From positions 1,488,001-1,552,000 of the forward strand of contig NZ_QEES01000002.1 of the NCBI RefSeq assembly GCF_003115775.1: a DNA stretch of 64,000 nucleotides, written 5' to 3'. Both the position numbers and the translations under genes were made by a program. The first letter of the stretch is position 1, and every line of letters starts with the position of its first letter. This document shows positions 27,297 to 35,750 of this stretch, in pieces. Source of the stretch: Cellulomonas sp. WB94. GTDB lineage: Bacteria > Actinomycetota > Actinomycetes > Actinomycetales > Cellulomonadaceae. The notes under the pieces were generated by a model. The model saw only the letters and a program-made list of their open reading frames with translations. It had not been told where the DNA came from and searched no databases.

Positions 27297-28258
27297 CGAC
27301 CGGAGGGCTCCACGCGCTGCAGTCCTGGCTCGCCCACGAGGCGGACGAGCGGGACCTCGAGCTCGTGTGCGCCGAGCACCCCGACCTGTCGCGCGGAGAG
27401 CCCGACCGGACGGTCGTGCGGCTGTCGACGTGCATCCGCGAGACGGCGAACCACGAGCTCGTCGAGCTGCTGCTCGTCGGCGCCCGGCTGGTCACGGTCC
27501 GGCTGGACGGATGCGCCGAGCCCGGGGCGGCCGCCGACCACGTCGATCCAGTCGTGCGCGTGCTGCGTGCCGCCGGCATCGACCGGCTGAGCGTCGAACC
27601 CGGCGGGCCCGCCGAACCCGTCGGCCCCGCCGCTCCCCAGGAGGGCGTTGCCGGCGCGCGCCGGGCGGTGCTCGACGCCCATCGGCTGCCCGTCCCGCGC
27701 CGTCGGCTCTTCGGCGTCGCCGCGAGCGTCGCACGCGACCTGCCCGAGCCCGAGGACGACGCGCACACCCGCCTCGTGCACGCGATCCGCGCGCTCGTCC
27801 CGACGGCGACCCCAGAGCTGACCGAGCTCGACTCGCCGTCCCTGCGTCTGACCGGGCGCGGCTGCGTCGCCTGCGGGGTCTGCGTCCAGGCCTGCCCGCC
27901 CCACGCGCTGCGGCTCCAGCACGGGTCGGGCGGCGCGGGCATCGCGATCAGCACGCTGCTGCAGACCCCGGCCGCCTGCACGGGGTGCCGCAGCTGCATC
28001 GACCTGTGCCCGAGCGACGTGCTCCGGTCGGCCGGGCCGTGGCCCTGGTCGGAGCTGCTCGTCGACCGCGAGGTCGGGGTGACGACCCTGACGACGGCGT
28101 CGTGCGAGCGCTGCGGCGCCTCGTTCCCGACGACGAGCGGCGATCGGTTGTGCCCGACGTGCACCTACCGGCGCAGCAACCCGTTCGGGTCGGCGCTGCC
28201 GCCGGGCTTCACGATGCCGGGTTCCACGACGCCGGGCGCACCCAGCACGGCGCGCTGA
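27293..28258 (+). CDS. 4Fe-4S dicluster protein with N-terminal domain and C-terminal zinc-ribbon-like motif
   Basis: 321 residues. Residues ~1-110 form a domain with single cysteines (LVCAEHPDL, RLSTCIRETA, VRLDGCAEP) resembling MvhD/HdrA-linked subunits. Two ferredoxin clusters follow: GCVACGVCVQACPPHALRL and ACTGCRSCIDLCPSDVLR. Near the C-terminus is a Cys-x-x-Cys pair set, SCERCGASFPTT and LCPTCTYRR, likely zinc binding. It overlaps torD by ATGA. Its last 94 bases overlap the convergent second TorD gene. Role: probably electron transfer or maturation for the dms system (inference). Confidence 0.85.
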   Translation: MTTGGLHALQSWLAHEADERDLELVCAEHPDLSRGEPDRTVVRLSTCIRETANHELVELLLVGARLVTVRLDGCAEPGAAADHVDPVVRVLRAAGIDRLSVEPGGPAEPVGPAAPQEGVAGARRAVLDAHRLPVPRRRLFGVAASVARDLPEPEDDAHTRLVHAIRALVPTATPELTELDSPSLRLTGRGCVACGVCVQACPPHALRLQHGSGGAGIAISTLLQTPAACTGCRSCIDLCPSDVLRSAGPWPWSELLVDREVGVTTLTTASCERCGASFPTTSGDRLCPTCTYRRSNPFGSALPPGFTMPGSTTPGAPSTAR

Positions 28259-28803
28259 TAGTCCTTGCCGGTCTCGGCGGTGAGGAACGCGAGCAGCAGC
28301 TGCCCGATCGCGCGCACGACTCCGCCGGGCGACTCGCGCACGAGGCGCGCGCCGAGCTCGGGCAGAGTCTCCAGCAGGTGCTCCTCGACGAACGCGTGCT
28401 GCTGCGCGCGCAGGTCCTTGCCTGCGGTGACGTCGCCACGGGACCACGCGTCGGCTTCGTCGCGGCACAGTGCCGCGACCGCGCGGGCATCCTCCAGACG
28501 CGCGGCGACGGGTTCGACGACGGCGGTGCGACCGGCGACGAGAACTGCCAGGTCGTCGTCGGGGCTCCGGCGGTCGGCGCCGCGCGCGTACACGTCGAGG
28601 GTGAGCAGCGCGGCGGTGAACATGTCGGAGTCCTGACCGAGCCACCGGACGCCCGCGCGCCAGGTCTCGGCCAGCTCCCCGGAGCGCAGCCGCTCGACGA
28701 CGTCCGGGGCCGGTGCCGTGAGCGTGTCGAGCAGCGCGTCCCAGGCAGCGGCGCGTTCGGTGGCAACGCGGGCCACCTGGGCCGCGAACTCAGGCGTCGT
28801 CAT
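28165..28803 (-). CDS. Second TorD-family molecular chaperone
   Basis: 212 residues, all helical in appearance. Visible segments: AAAWDALLDTLTAPAPDVVERLRSGELAETWRAGVRWLG, LLTLDVYARGADRRSPDDDL and GKDLRAQQHAFVEEHLLETLPELGARLV. The last segment matches the TorD motif in which an Arg/Gln-x-x-F precedes a His-Leu. Similarity is weaker than for the first TorD-like protein. The gene is convergent with the dicluster gene and its 3' 94 bases overlap it. Either it serves a second client enzyme or it acts at another maturation step; the sequence does not say. Confidence 0.72.
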   Translation of the reverse strand: MTTPEFAAQVARVATERAAAWDALLDTLTAPAPDVVERLRSGELAETWRAGVRWLGQDSDMFTAALLTLDVYARGADRRSPDDDLAVLVAGRTAVVEPVAARLEDARAVAALCRDEADAWSRGDVTAGKDLRAQQHAFVEEHLLETLPELGARLVRESPGGVVRAIGQLLLAFLTAETGKDYQRAVLGAPGVVEPGIVKPGGSADPNGLLRR

Positions 28804-28812
28804 GACTTGAGG

Positions 28813-31023
28813 CTAGAGCGTGCGCGCCTCGGCGAGACCCCGGGTGAGCTGGGCCCCCTCGATGTCGACGGACGGCAGCACCCGGTCGAGCCAGCGCGGC
28901 AGCCACCAGGCGGAGCTCCCGAGCAGCGTCATGGCCGCGGGGATGAGCGTCATCCGGACGATCAGCGCGTCGACGAGGATGCCGACGCCGAGGGCGAAGG
29001 CGATCGGGGCGATCGTCGTGCTGCCGCCGAAGACGAAGGCCACGAAGACGGACGCCATGATGATCGCCGCCGCGACGACCACCCTCGAGCCGTGCTCGAA
29101 CCCGACGATGACCGCGCGGCGAGCGGTCGCCCCGTGCACGAAGTCCTCCCGCATCCGCGAGACGAGGAACACCTCGTAGTCCATCGCCAGCCCGAACAGC
29201 ACCCCGACGAGCAGGACCGGCATGAAGCTGAGCAGCGGACCCGGGCCGCTGACGTTGAACACGCCGGCGAGCCACCCCCACTGGTAGACCGCGACGGTCG
29301 CGCCGAACGATGCGGCGACCGACAGCAGGAACCCGATGGCCGCGGTGACGGGCACGAGGATCGAGCGGAAGGCGACCAGGAGCAGCACGAGCGCGAGCCC
29401 GACGACGAGCAGCAGGAACGCCGGCAGCGCCGAGGCGAGCTTCGCGGAGATGTCGATGTTCGCTGCCGCCGCACCGGTGACGGTGATGTCGGCGCCGGTG
29501 GACTGCTCGAGGTCGGCGCGCTCGGCCCTGATGGCGTGGACGAGGGTCGCGGTCTGCTCGCTGTTGGGGCCACCGGTCGGGATGACGGTGACGATGGCGG
29601 CGTCCCCGGCCTGGTTGGGGATGGGGGGTGCCACGAGGGCGACGTCGGCGAGAGTGCCGAGCCGTTCGGCGACGGTCGCGGCAGCCTCGGTCGCGCCACC
29701 GGCGGGCGAGTCGACGAGGACGACGAGCGGCCCGTTGAACCCGGGACCGAATGTGTCCGCCTGGAGGTCGTAGGCCTGGCGCGCGTTGGTGCTCGCCGGG
29801 AACTGGCTGGCGTCGGGCAGGCCGAGGCGCAGGCTGAGCGCGGGGATCGCGAGGGTGCCGATGACGACGATCCCGGCGACGAGCACCATGACGGGGCGCC
29901 CAGTGACGAGCCGACCCCACCGGCTGGCGACGATCGCGTCGTCGTCCTCGTTGTCCGCCGCGCGGGCGCGCCGCGGGGTCAGGCGGGTGCCCGCGAAGCC
30001 GAGCAGGGCCGGCAGCAGGGTGATCGCGATGAGGACGGCGACCGCCACGGTTGCCGCCGCGGCGATGCCCATGGTGCCGAGGAAGGGGATCCCGACGACG
30101 GTCAGCCCGGCCGACGCGATGACGACCGTGACGCCCGCGAAGACGACGGCGCTGCCGGCCGTGCCGACCGCGCGCCCCACGGCGTCGAGCGGGGTGCTGC
30201 CCTCGGCGAGGAGCGTGCGGTACCGCGACAGGATGAACAGGGCGTAGTCGATCCCGACCGCGAGCCCGAGCATGAGGGCAAGCGCGAGGGTCGCGGAGGA
30301 CACGTCGGTGAAGGCGGCCACGCCGAGGATCCCGGCGGCACCGATCGCCACGCCCAGGAGTGCGGTGACGATCGGCATGCCGGCCGCGAGGAGCGAGCCG
30401 AGTGTCACGACGAGGACGACGAGGGCGGCGAGCAGGCCGACGGACTCGGTGCCGGAGATGATCTTGAGCTCCGGGTCGAATGGTCCGCCGCTGACGGTGG
30501 CGCGCCAGCCGCTGTCCTGAGCTGCGCTGATGACGGACTCGAGCCCGGTGATGGTGGCTGCCGGGACGTCGGCCGACGGCACCGCGAGCTGCACGTCCGC
30601 GTAGAGGCCCGAGCCGTTCGGAGCGATCGTCAGGGCGGTGAACGGGTTGCTCACGCCGGTGACGCCCTCGACGGCGGCGGCCTGGGCGAGGATCGCGCCT
30701 GCCGCCTGTGCCGTCGTCGGGTCCATGACCGTGGTGCCGGCGGGGGGAGCCAGGATCACGCGGGCGGTGGCCGGTGTCGCGGTGGCTCCGTCGGTGCCGC
30801 CCAGCGACGCGGCCGCCTGGGCGAACTGGCTGCCGAACCGCTCCGCGAGGACCGTCTGTGCCTGGGCCGACTCGGTGCCCGGGATGGAGAACGAGTCCGA
30901 GAAGGTCCCGCCGCCGGTGACGGCCGCCGTCCCGACGCCCGCGAGAACGAGCAGCCATGCGACCAGCACGTACCACCGGCGTCGCATGGAGAACCGGCCG
31001 AGCCGGTACAGAGCAGTAGCCAC
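28813..31023 (-). CDS. MMPL family RND-type transporter
   Basis: 736 residues from GTG 31023, with AGGAGA upstream; the frame extends further but across the tetR control region. Two repeats, each with one helix, a large outer domain and a cluster of five helices, about 12 in all. Motifs: MLGLAVGIDYALFILSRYR and GLAMDYEVFLVSRMREDF, each carrying the Asp-Tyr pair of proton-coupled MMPL proteins; GVTVVIASAGLTVVGIPFLGTMG. Substrate unknown, probably a lipid or drug. Divergent from a tetR gene that likely controls it. Confidence 0.92.
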   Translation of the reverse strand: MATALYRLGRFSMRRRWYVLVAWLLVLAGVGTAAVTGGGTFSDSFSIPGTESAQAQTVLAERFGSQFAQAAASLGGTDGATATPATARVILAPPAGTTVMDPTTAQAAGAILAQAAAVEGVTGVSNPFTALTIAPNGSGLYADVQLAVPSADVPAATITGLESVISAAQDSGWRATVSGGPFDPELKIISGTESVGLLAALVVLVVTLGSLLAAGMPIVTALLGVAIGAAGILGVAAFTDVSSATLALALMLGLAVGIDYALFILSRYRTLLAEGSTPLDAVGRAVGTAGSAVVFAGVTVVIASAGLTVVGIPFLGTMGIAAAATVAVAVLIAITLLPALLGFAGTRLTPRRARAADNEDDDAIVASRWGRLVTGRPVMVLVAGIVVIGTLAIPALSLRLGLPDASQFPASTNARQAYDLQADTFGPGFNGPLVVLVDSPAGGATEAAATVAERLGTLADVALVAPPIPNQAGDAAIVTVIPTGGPNSEQTATLVHAIRAERADLEQSTGADITVTGAAAANIDISAKLASALPAFLLLVVGLALVLLLVAFRSILVPVTAAIGFLLSVAASFGATVAVYQWGWLAGVFNVSGPGPLLSFMPVLLVGVLFGLAMDYEVFLVSRMREDFVHGATARRAVIVGFEHGSRVVVAAAIIMASVFVAFVFGGSTTIAPIAFALGVGILVDALIVRMTLIPAAMTLLGSSAWWLPRWLDRVLPSVDIEGAQLTRGLAEARTL

Positions 31024-31073
31024 AAGATCCTCGTCTCCTGAAGTCCGACAGACGTAGGATACCCGACAGGTGT

Positions 31074-31085
31074 TGTTCGACAAGA
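31074..31085. promoter_or_regulatory. Candidate TetR operator between MMPL and tetR genes
   Basis: A short near-palindrome (TTGT-TCG-ACAA) follows two direct copies of CCGACAG at about 31048 and 31062. All lie in the 103-base divergent gap. This is the only symmetric element I see there and is offered as a weak candidate. Confidence 0.3.
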
Positions 31086-31126
31086 CGAGGCAGACTGGGC
31101 CGCACGAGCTCAGGAGGGAGCAGGAC

Positions 31127-31702
31127 GTGGCAACGACGCAGCTGGACCCGCGCATCGCGCGCACCCGCCGCATGCTCCAGAGCGCCCTCCTCGACCTTGC
31201 GCGTGAGCAGCCGCTCGACGAGATCACGGTGGCCGAGATCGCCGACCGCGCCGAGGTCAACCGGAGCTCCTTCTACCAGCACTACAGCGACAAGGAGACC
31301 CTGCTCGCGGACGCCCTCGACGCGCAGGCCGCCGCGGTCGGTGCCGACCTCAGCTCCCTGGACGCCGCCATGGTTCCCGGTGACCCCCCACCCGAGCTCC
31401 TGCTGCGCTACACGCGTCACGTCTTCGCCCACGCTGCCCTCTATCGCCTGGCACTCGGCGAGCACGGCTCGTCGATCGCCGTCGCCCGCCTGCGGAACCG
31501 GATCGCCGTGGTGGTCATGGCCGGCTACGCGCAGTACGGCCAGGACGAGGGCGACCTGGGGATGCCGGTCGAGCTCGCTGCGGCGTCCATCGCGGGGTCG
31601 TTGCTCGGCATGCTCATCGCGTGGCTCGAGTCGACGGATCCCGTCCCTCCCGAGCAGATGGCCGTCTGGATCTGGAACGCGCTCGCGCGTCCGCGCTGCT
31701 AG
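31127..31702 (+). CDS. TetR family transcriptional regulator
   Basis: 191 residues from GTG 31127, preceded by AGGAGGGAG. The N-terminal helix-turn-helix is classic: RRMLQSALLDLAREQPLDEITVAEIADRAEVNRSSFYQHYSDKETLL. The C-terminal ligand-binding part is helical (LLLRYTRHVFAHAALYRLALGEHGSS, SIAGSLLGMLIAWLESTDPV) and resembles the TetR_C subgroup of YsiA/FadR-like regulators. Being divergent from the MMPL exporter gene, it most likely represses it and itself. Confidence 0.9.
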   Translation: MATTQLDPRIARTRRMLQSALLDLAREQPLDEITVAEIADRAEVNRSSFYQHYSDKETLLADALDAQAAAVGADLSSLDAAMVPGDPPPELLLRYTRHVFAHAALYRLALGEHGSSIAVARLRNRIAVVVMAGYAQYGQDEGDLGMPVELAAASIAGSLLGMLIAWLESTDPVPPEQMAVWIWNALARPRC

Positions 31703-31734
31703 GACTGGTCGGAACACCTCCTCGAAGGAGCCGC

Positions 31735-32625
31735 ATGGCCGAGGTCGTCGTCGTCGGACCGGCGTCGTGGAACCAGATCGTCGCGCTCGACGCCCTCCCC
31801 GAGCCGGTGCCCCACATGGAGCTCGCCCGCAGCAGCCACGAGACGATCGGCGGCACGTCTGCGGGGAAGGCGCTGCACCTCGTCGAGCTCGGGCGCGACG
31901 TCCTGCTGCACACCGTGGTCGGCACGGACGACGTCGCCGGGCGTATCACGTCCCGGCTCCGCGACGCAGGGGTGCCGCTCCTCCTTGCGGTCACAGACGG
32001 CGCGAGCGAGCGCCACCTGAACCTCATGGATCCCGACGGCGGTCGGGTGTCGATCTACCTGTCGGTCCCGCCCGAGGCCCCGGTCGGCGACGCGCGCGTC
32101 CGCGCCGAGATGGCGTCGGCCCGCGCCGTCGTGCTCGACCTGTCCGCCCACGCGCGCGCCATGATCGACGACGCCGCGGCGACCGGGGTCCCGATCTGGA
32201 CGGACCTGCACGACTACGACGGCAGCTCGGAGTTCCACCGGCCGTTCCTCGCCGCCGCGTCGTACGTGTTCCTGAACGCCGACCGCATCGGCGACGACCC
32301 GATCCCGTTCCTGCACGCGGCCGTCGACGGCGGTGCGCTGCTCGCGGTGTGCACGCTCGGGGCGCGGGGAGCCGTCGCGGTGGACGCGAACCACGCGGTG
32401 CACACGGTCGCGGCCGTCCCGGTCGAGCGGATCGTCGACACGAACGGCGCCGGTGACGCCTTCATGGCCGGGGTGCTCGCCGCGACCCTCGACGGGGCAT
32501 CGACGCAGGTCGCCCTCCGTGCGGGTGCGGCGCAGGCGGCCCGGGCGCTCGGCTCGGCGCACCTGAGCGCGCTGCTCGACGAGAAGGAGACGCACCCGGC
32601 TGGACGGCGGGTGACGGCGTCGTGA
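31735..32625 (+). CDS. PfkB family carbohydrate kinase
   Basis: ATP-dependent sugar or nucleoside kinase, 296 residues from ATG 31735 (GAAGGAG upstream). The ribokinase pattern is present: GPASWNQIVALDALPEPVPH, the glycine-rich TIGGTSAGKALHLVELG, and near the C-terminus the catalytic VDTNGAGDAFMAGVLAATLDG. The second PfkB signature with DTNGAGD marks the active base Asp. Substrate unknown. It follows tetR on the same strand, 32 bases after its stop, but has no evident functional link. Confidence 0.88.
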   Translation: MAEVVVVGPASWNQIVALDALPEPVPHMELARSSHETIGGTSAGKALHLVELGRDVLLHTVVGTDDVAGRITSRLRDAGVPLLLAVTDGASERHLNLMDPDGGRVSIYLSVPPEAPVGDARVRAEMASARAVVLDLSAHARAMIDDAAATGVPIWTDLHDYDGSSEFHRPFLAAASYVFLNADRIGDDPIPFLHAAVDGGALLAVCTLGARGAVAVDANHAVHTVAAVPVERIVDTNGAGDAFMAGVLAATLDGASTQVALRAGAAQAARALGSAHLSALLDEKETHPAGRRVTAS

Positions 32626-32756
32626 CCCGCGTGAGGGCATCCGCCATGACCTTCGGCGCCGATGAGGTCGCCGGGCGTGGGTAGTCTCGGGCCAGTCGGG
32701 CGGACCAGTGCCCGACGCGCCGCACCGGCGACCCGAGAGACGCGAGGAGACCGACA

Positions 32757-33245
32757 GTGACTGAGCGCGGCGAGCTGACGCACGTGGACGCGCGTGGTGC
32801 CGCGCGCATGGTCGACGTCAGCGCCAAGGAGGTCACGGTCCGCAGCGCGACCGCGAGCGGGTTCGTGCACACGACCGCGCACGTCGTCTCGCTGCTGCGG
32901 GGCGAGGGGGTCCCGAAGGGTGACGCGCTGGCGGTCGCGCGCATCGCGGGCATCCAGGCGGCCAAGCGGACGCCCGACCTCGTGCCCCTGTGCCACCCCA
33001 TCGCGATCCACGGCGTCGTCGTCGACCTCGACGTGACCGACGAGGGCGTCGCGATCCTGGCGACGGTCCGGACGGCCGACCGGACGGGTGTCGAGATGGA
33101 GGCCCTCACCTGCGTCGCGGCCGCCGGGCTGACGCTCATCGACATGGTCAAGGCCGTCGACCGCGCGGCGGTCATCACCGACATCCGGGTCGAGGAGAAG
33201 ACCGGCGGCCGGAGCGGCACCTGGCGGCGCAACCCGGACGAGTGA
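32757..33245 (+). CDS. moaC: Cyclic pyranopterin monophosphate synthase MoaC
   Basis: Second enzyme of the first molybdenum-cofactor step, making cPMP with MoaA. 162 residues from GTG 32757, with GAGGAGA upstream. Signature regions: ARMVDVSAKEVTVRSATASG, KRTPDLVPLCHPIAIHGV and GVEMEALTCVAAAGLTLIDMVKAVDR. The active-site Lys (KAVDR) and His (CHP) are in place. It supplies cofactor that the nearby DmsA-type enzyme needs. No other moa gene is adjacent, apart from moeZ 1.2 kb away. Confidence 0.96.
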   Translation: MTERGELTHVDARGAARMVDVSAKEVTVRSATASGFVHTTAHVVSLLRGEGVPKGDALAVARIAGIQAAKRTPDLVPLCHPIAIHGVVVDLDVTDEGVAILATVRTADRTGVEMEALTCVAAAGLTLIDMVKAVDRAAVITDIRVEEKTGGRSGTWRRNPDE

Positions 33246-33347
33246 CGCGAGCCGCCGGGCACAGGGCGCGGCGGTAGCGTGAATCTCGGTACGTGCGGCA
33301 GCCGGCGAACCCCTCGAGGCCCACACGGCCGGACAGGAGTGCACGCC

Positions 33348-34403
33348 ATGCGAGCAGCCCGATTCCACGCGCAGAAGGACATACGGATCGACGACGTCCC
33401 GGAGCCTGTGACTCAGCCGGGGACGGCCAAGATCAAGGTGGCGTGGTGCGGCATCTGCGGTACGGACCTCCACGAGTACCTCGAAGGCCCGATCTTCATC
33501 CCCGCCCCGGGTCACCCCCATCCCCTCGCCGGCGAGGAGCCCCCGGTCACGCTGGGGCACGAGTTCTCGGGCACCGTCGTCGAGGTCGGTGACGGGGTCG
33601 ACGACCTCGCCGTCGGGGACAACGTGGTGGTCGAGCCGTACTTCACGTGCGGCGAGTGCGCCCAGTGCCTGGCCGGCAACTACCACCTGTGCGTCAAGAT
33701 GGGGTTCATCGGGCTGTCCGGCGGCGGCGGTGGGCTGAGTGAGGCCATCGTCGTGAAGCGCCAGTGGATCCACAAGATCGGCGACATCCCCCTCGACGAG
33801 GCCGCGCTGATCGAGCCGCTCTCCGTCGGACACCACGCCGTGACCCGCAGCGGCGCCAAGCCGGGCGACGTCGCCCTGATCGGCGGCGCCGGGCCGATCG
33901 GGCTGTTGACGGCGGCCGTGCTCAAGGGCCTCGGGGTGACGACGATCATCAGTGAGCTCAGCGAGGCCCGCAAGGCCAAGGCGCTGAGCAGCGGGGTCGC
34001 CGACCACGTCCTGGACCCGAGCAGCGAGGACGTCCCCACCCGCGTCCTCGAGCTCACCGGTGGCGTCGGGGCGGACGTGGCCTTCGAGTGCGCCGGGGTC
34101 AACGCGGTGCTCGACACCCTCCTGACGGCGCTCAAGCCGAGAGGGGTCCTCGTCAACATCTCCATCTGGGGTCACCCGGCGACGGTCGACATGCAGAAGG
34201 TCGTGCTCAAGGAGATCGACCTGCGCGGGACGATCGCCTACGTGCGGGACCACGAGGCCGTCATCAAGCTTGTGCGCGACGGCAAGATCGACCTCAAGCC
34301 GTTCATCACCGGCCGGATCGACCTCGCCGACCTCATCACCCAGGGCTTCGACACGCTGATCCACCACAACGACACCGCGGTGAAGATCCTGGTCCACCCG
34401 TAG
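33348..34403 (+). CDS. 2,3-butanediol dehydrogenase-type zinc alcohol dehydrogenase
   Basis: Medium-chain dehydrogenase, 351 residues from ATG 33348 (ACAGGAG upstream). It starts MRAARFHAQKDIRIDDVPEP. Catalytic zinc residues are in AWCGICGTDLHEYLEGP and TLGHEFSGTVVEVGDGV; the structural-zinc cysteines are in CGECAQCLAGNYHLC; the NAD-binding motif is ALIGGAGPIGLLTAAVLKGLG. The insertion EGPIFIPAPGHPHPL after HEYL is typical of (R,R)-butanediol dehydrogenases. The substrate could also be another vicinal diol or acetoin. A hairpin follows the gene. Confidence 0.88.
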   Translation: MRAARFHAQKDIRIDDVPEPVTQPGTAKIKVAWCGICGTDLHEYLEGPIFIPAPGHPHPLAGEEPPVTLGHEFSGTVVEVGDGVDDLAVGDNVVVEPYFTCGECAQCLAGNYHLCVKMGFIGLSGGGGGLSEAIVVKRQWIHKIGDIPLDEAALIEPLSVGHHAVTRSGAKPGDVALIGGAGPIGLLTAAVLKGLGVTTIISELSEARKAKALSSGVADHVLDPSSEDVPTRVLELTGGVGADVAFECAGVNAVLDTLLTALKPRGVLVNISIWGHPATVDMQKVVLKEIDLRGTIAYVRDHEAVIKLVRDGKIDLKPFITGRIDLADLITQGFDTLIHHNDTAVKILVHP

Positions 34404-34422
34404 CTCAGACGGTCCGGGCAGT

Positions 34423-34452
34423 CCGGGTGCGCCGAGCGGTCGGGGCACCCGG
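34423..34452. terminator. Hairpin between the butanediol dehydrogenase and moeZ genes
   Basis: Arms CCGGGTGC (34423-34430) and GCACCCGG (34445-34452) with a 14-base loop, in the 67-base gap between convergent genes. Confidence 0.55.
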
Positions 34453-34470
34453 GCAGGTCGCCGGTTCAGT

Positions 34471-35667
34471 TCAGTAGCGGGGCTTGTGGGGCTCCACGAG
34501 ATCGACCCACGCGAGCACCCCACCGTCGAGGTGCCGTGCGTCGATCCCGCGCGCGGTCGCGAGGGCCAGCACCTCGGCCGAACGCACGCCCGACTTGCAG
34601 TGCAGGATCAGCTCCCGGTCGGGGTCGACCAGGGCGAACGCCGATCCGTCGAGGAACCCGGCGCGGGGCACGAGCCTCGCGCCGGGGATCGCGACGAGGT
34701 CGTGCTCGGCGGGCTCGCGCACGTCGACGAGGTCGAAGTCGTCGAGGCCGCGGTCGCGCGCGGCCAGCCGCTCGGCGAGCCGGGGAGCGGAGATGGTGCG
34801 GAAGACCTCGTCGCCGGGCCCGGCCGCCGCGGCCGCCGGGATGCCGCAGGCGATCTCGATGTCCTCGAGCCGTCCGGCCGGGGCGCGGTGCGGGTCGGGA
34901 CGGACCTGGATCTCGCGCCACCGTGCGCTCAGCGCGTCGAACGTGAGCAGCCGGCCCAGCAGCGGCTCACCGAGGCCGGTGATGAGCTTGACGGCCTCGT
35001 TGGCCATGACCGAGCCGATCGCCGCGCACAGGACACCGAGGACCCCGCCCTCGGCGCACGACGGCACGGTGCCGGGCGCCGGCGGGTTCGGGAACACGTC
35101 GCGGTACTGCACGCCCTCGACCCCGCTGCCCGCGGGGGGATCGGCCCAGAAGACCGTCGTCTGGCCGTCGAACCGGAGGATCGAGCCCCACACGCACGGC
35201 TTGCCGAGCATCGCGCACGCGTCGTTGACGAGGTAGCGGGTCGCGAAGTTGTCGGCGCCGTCCAGGACCAGGTCGTACCCGGCGAGGATCTCGAGCGCGT
35301 TCGAGGCGTCGAGCCGGACGTGATGGGTCACGACGTCGACGAACGGGTTGACGGACCGGATCGCGTCGCGCGCGCTGTCGACCTTCGCGCGGCCGACGTC
35401 GTCGGACCCGTGGATGACCTGCCGCTGGAGGTTGGAGAGCTCGACGTCGTCGTCGTCCACGACGCCGAGGGTGCCCACGCCCGCCGCGGCGAGGTACAGC
35501 AGGGCGGGGGAGCCGAGACCGCCCGCGCCCACGACGAGGACCCGGGCGTTCTTGAGCCGGCGCTGCCCGTCGAGACCGAGGCCGGGGATGATCACGTGCC
35601 GCGCGTAGCGGGCCAGCTCGGCCGGCGTCAGGCCGTCGGCAGGTTCGACGAGGGGTGGCAGCGGCAC
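34471..35667 (-). CDS. moeZ: Adenylyltransferase/sulfurtransferase MoeZ (MoeB-like with rhodanese domain)
   Basis: Activates sulfur-carrier proteins by C-terminal adenylylation and thiolation, for molybdopterin and other sulfur pathways. 398 residues. The E1-like domain holds LARYARHVIIPGLGLDGQRRLKNARVLVVGAGGLGSPALLYLAAAG in sections, the NLQRQVIHG loop and PSCAEGGVLGVLCAAIGSVMANEAVKLITG. The C-terminal rhodanese domain (~residues 285-395) has the active loop LILHCKSGVRSAEVLA. Order and length match mycobacterial MoeZ. It works with moaC in cofactor synthesis. Confidence 0.94.
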   Translation of the reverse strand: MPLPPLVEPADGLTPAELARYARHVIIPGLGLDGQRRLKNARVLVVGAGGLGSPALLYLAAAGVGTLGVVDDDDVELSNLQRQVIHGSDDVGRAKVDSARDAIRSVNPFVDVVTHHVRLDASNALEILAGYDLVLDGADNFATRYLVNDACAMLGKPCVWGSILRFDGQTTVFWADPPAGSGVEGVQYRDVFPNPPAPGTVPSCAEGGVLGVLCAAIGSVMANEAVKLITGLGEPLLGRLLTFDALSARWREIQVRPDPHRAPAGRLEDIEIACGIPAAAAAGPGDEVFRTISAPRLAERLAARDRGLDDFDLVDVREPAEHDLVAIPGARLVPRAGFLDGSAFALVDPDRELILHCKSGVRSAEVLALATARGIDARHLDGGVLAWVDLVEPHKPRY

Positions 35668-35691
35668 GGGTCAACGGTACGCCGGACGGAC

Positions 35692-35726
35692 GAGGGCCCC
35701 GGCGAGACGTGCTCGCCGGGGCCCTC
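35692..35726 (-). terminator. Perfect hairpin terminator downstream of ino1
   Basis: Fifteen-bp perfect stem with arms GAGGGCCCCGGCGAG and CTCGCCGGGGCCCTC and a five-base loop, between the ino1 stop and the moeZ start. It should end the minus-strand padR-ino1 transcript. Confidence 0.8.
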
Positions 35727-35750
35727 GACCTACCTACAGGGTGCTGCGGG

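Noticed and set aside
27367-31041. Long plus-strand frame (about 1,220 codons) across the dicluster, second torD and MMPL genes
   Set aside because: It runs in a wrong phase through one gene and antisense through two others, with no ribosome-binding site or domains.
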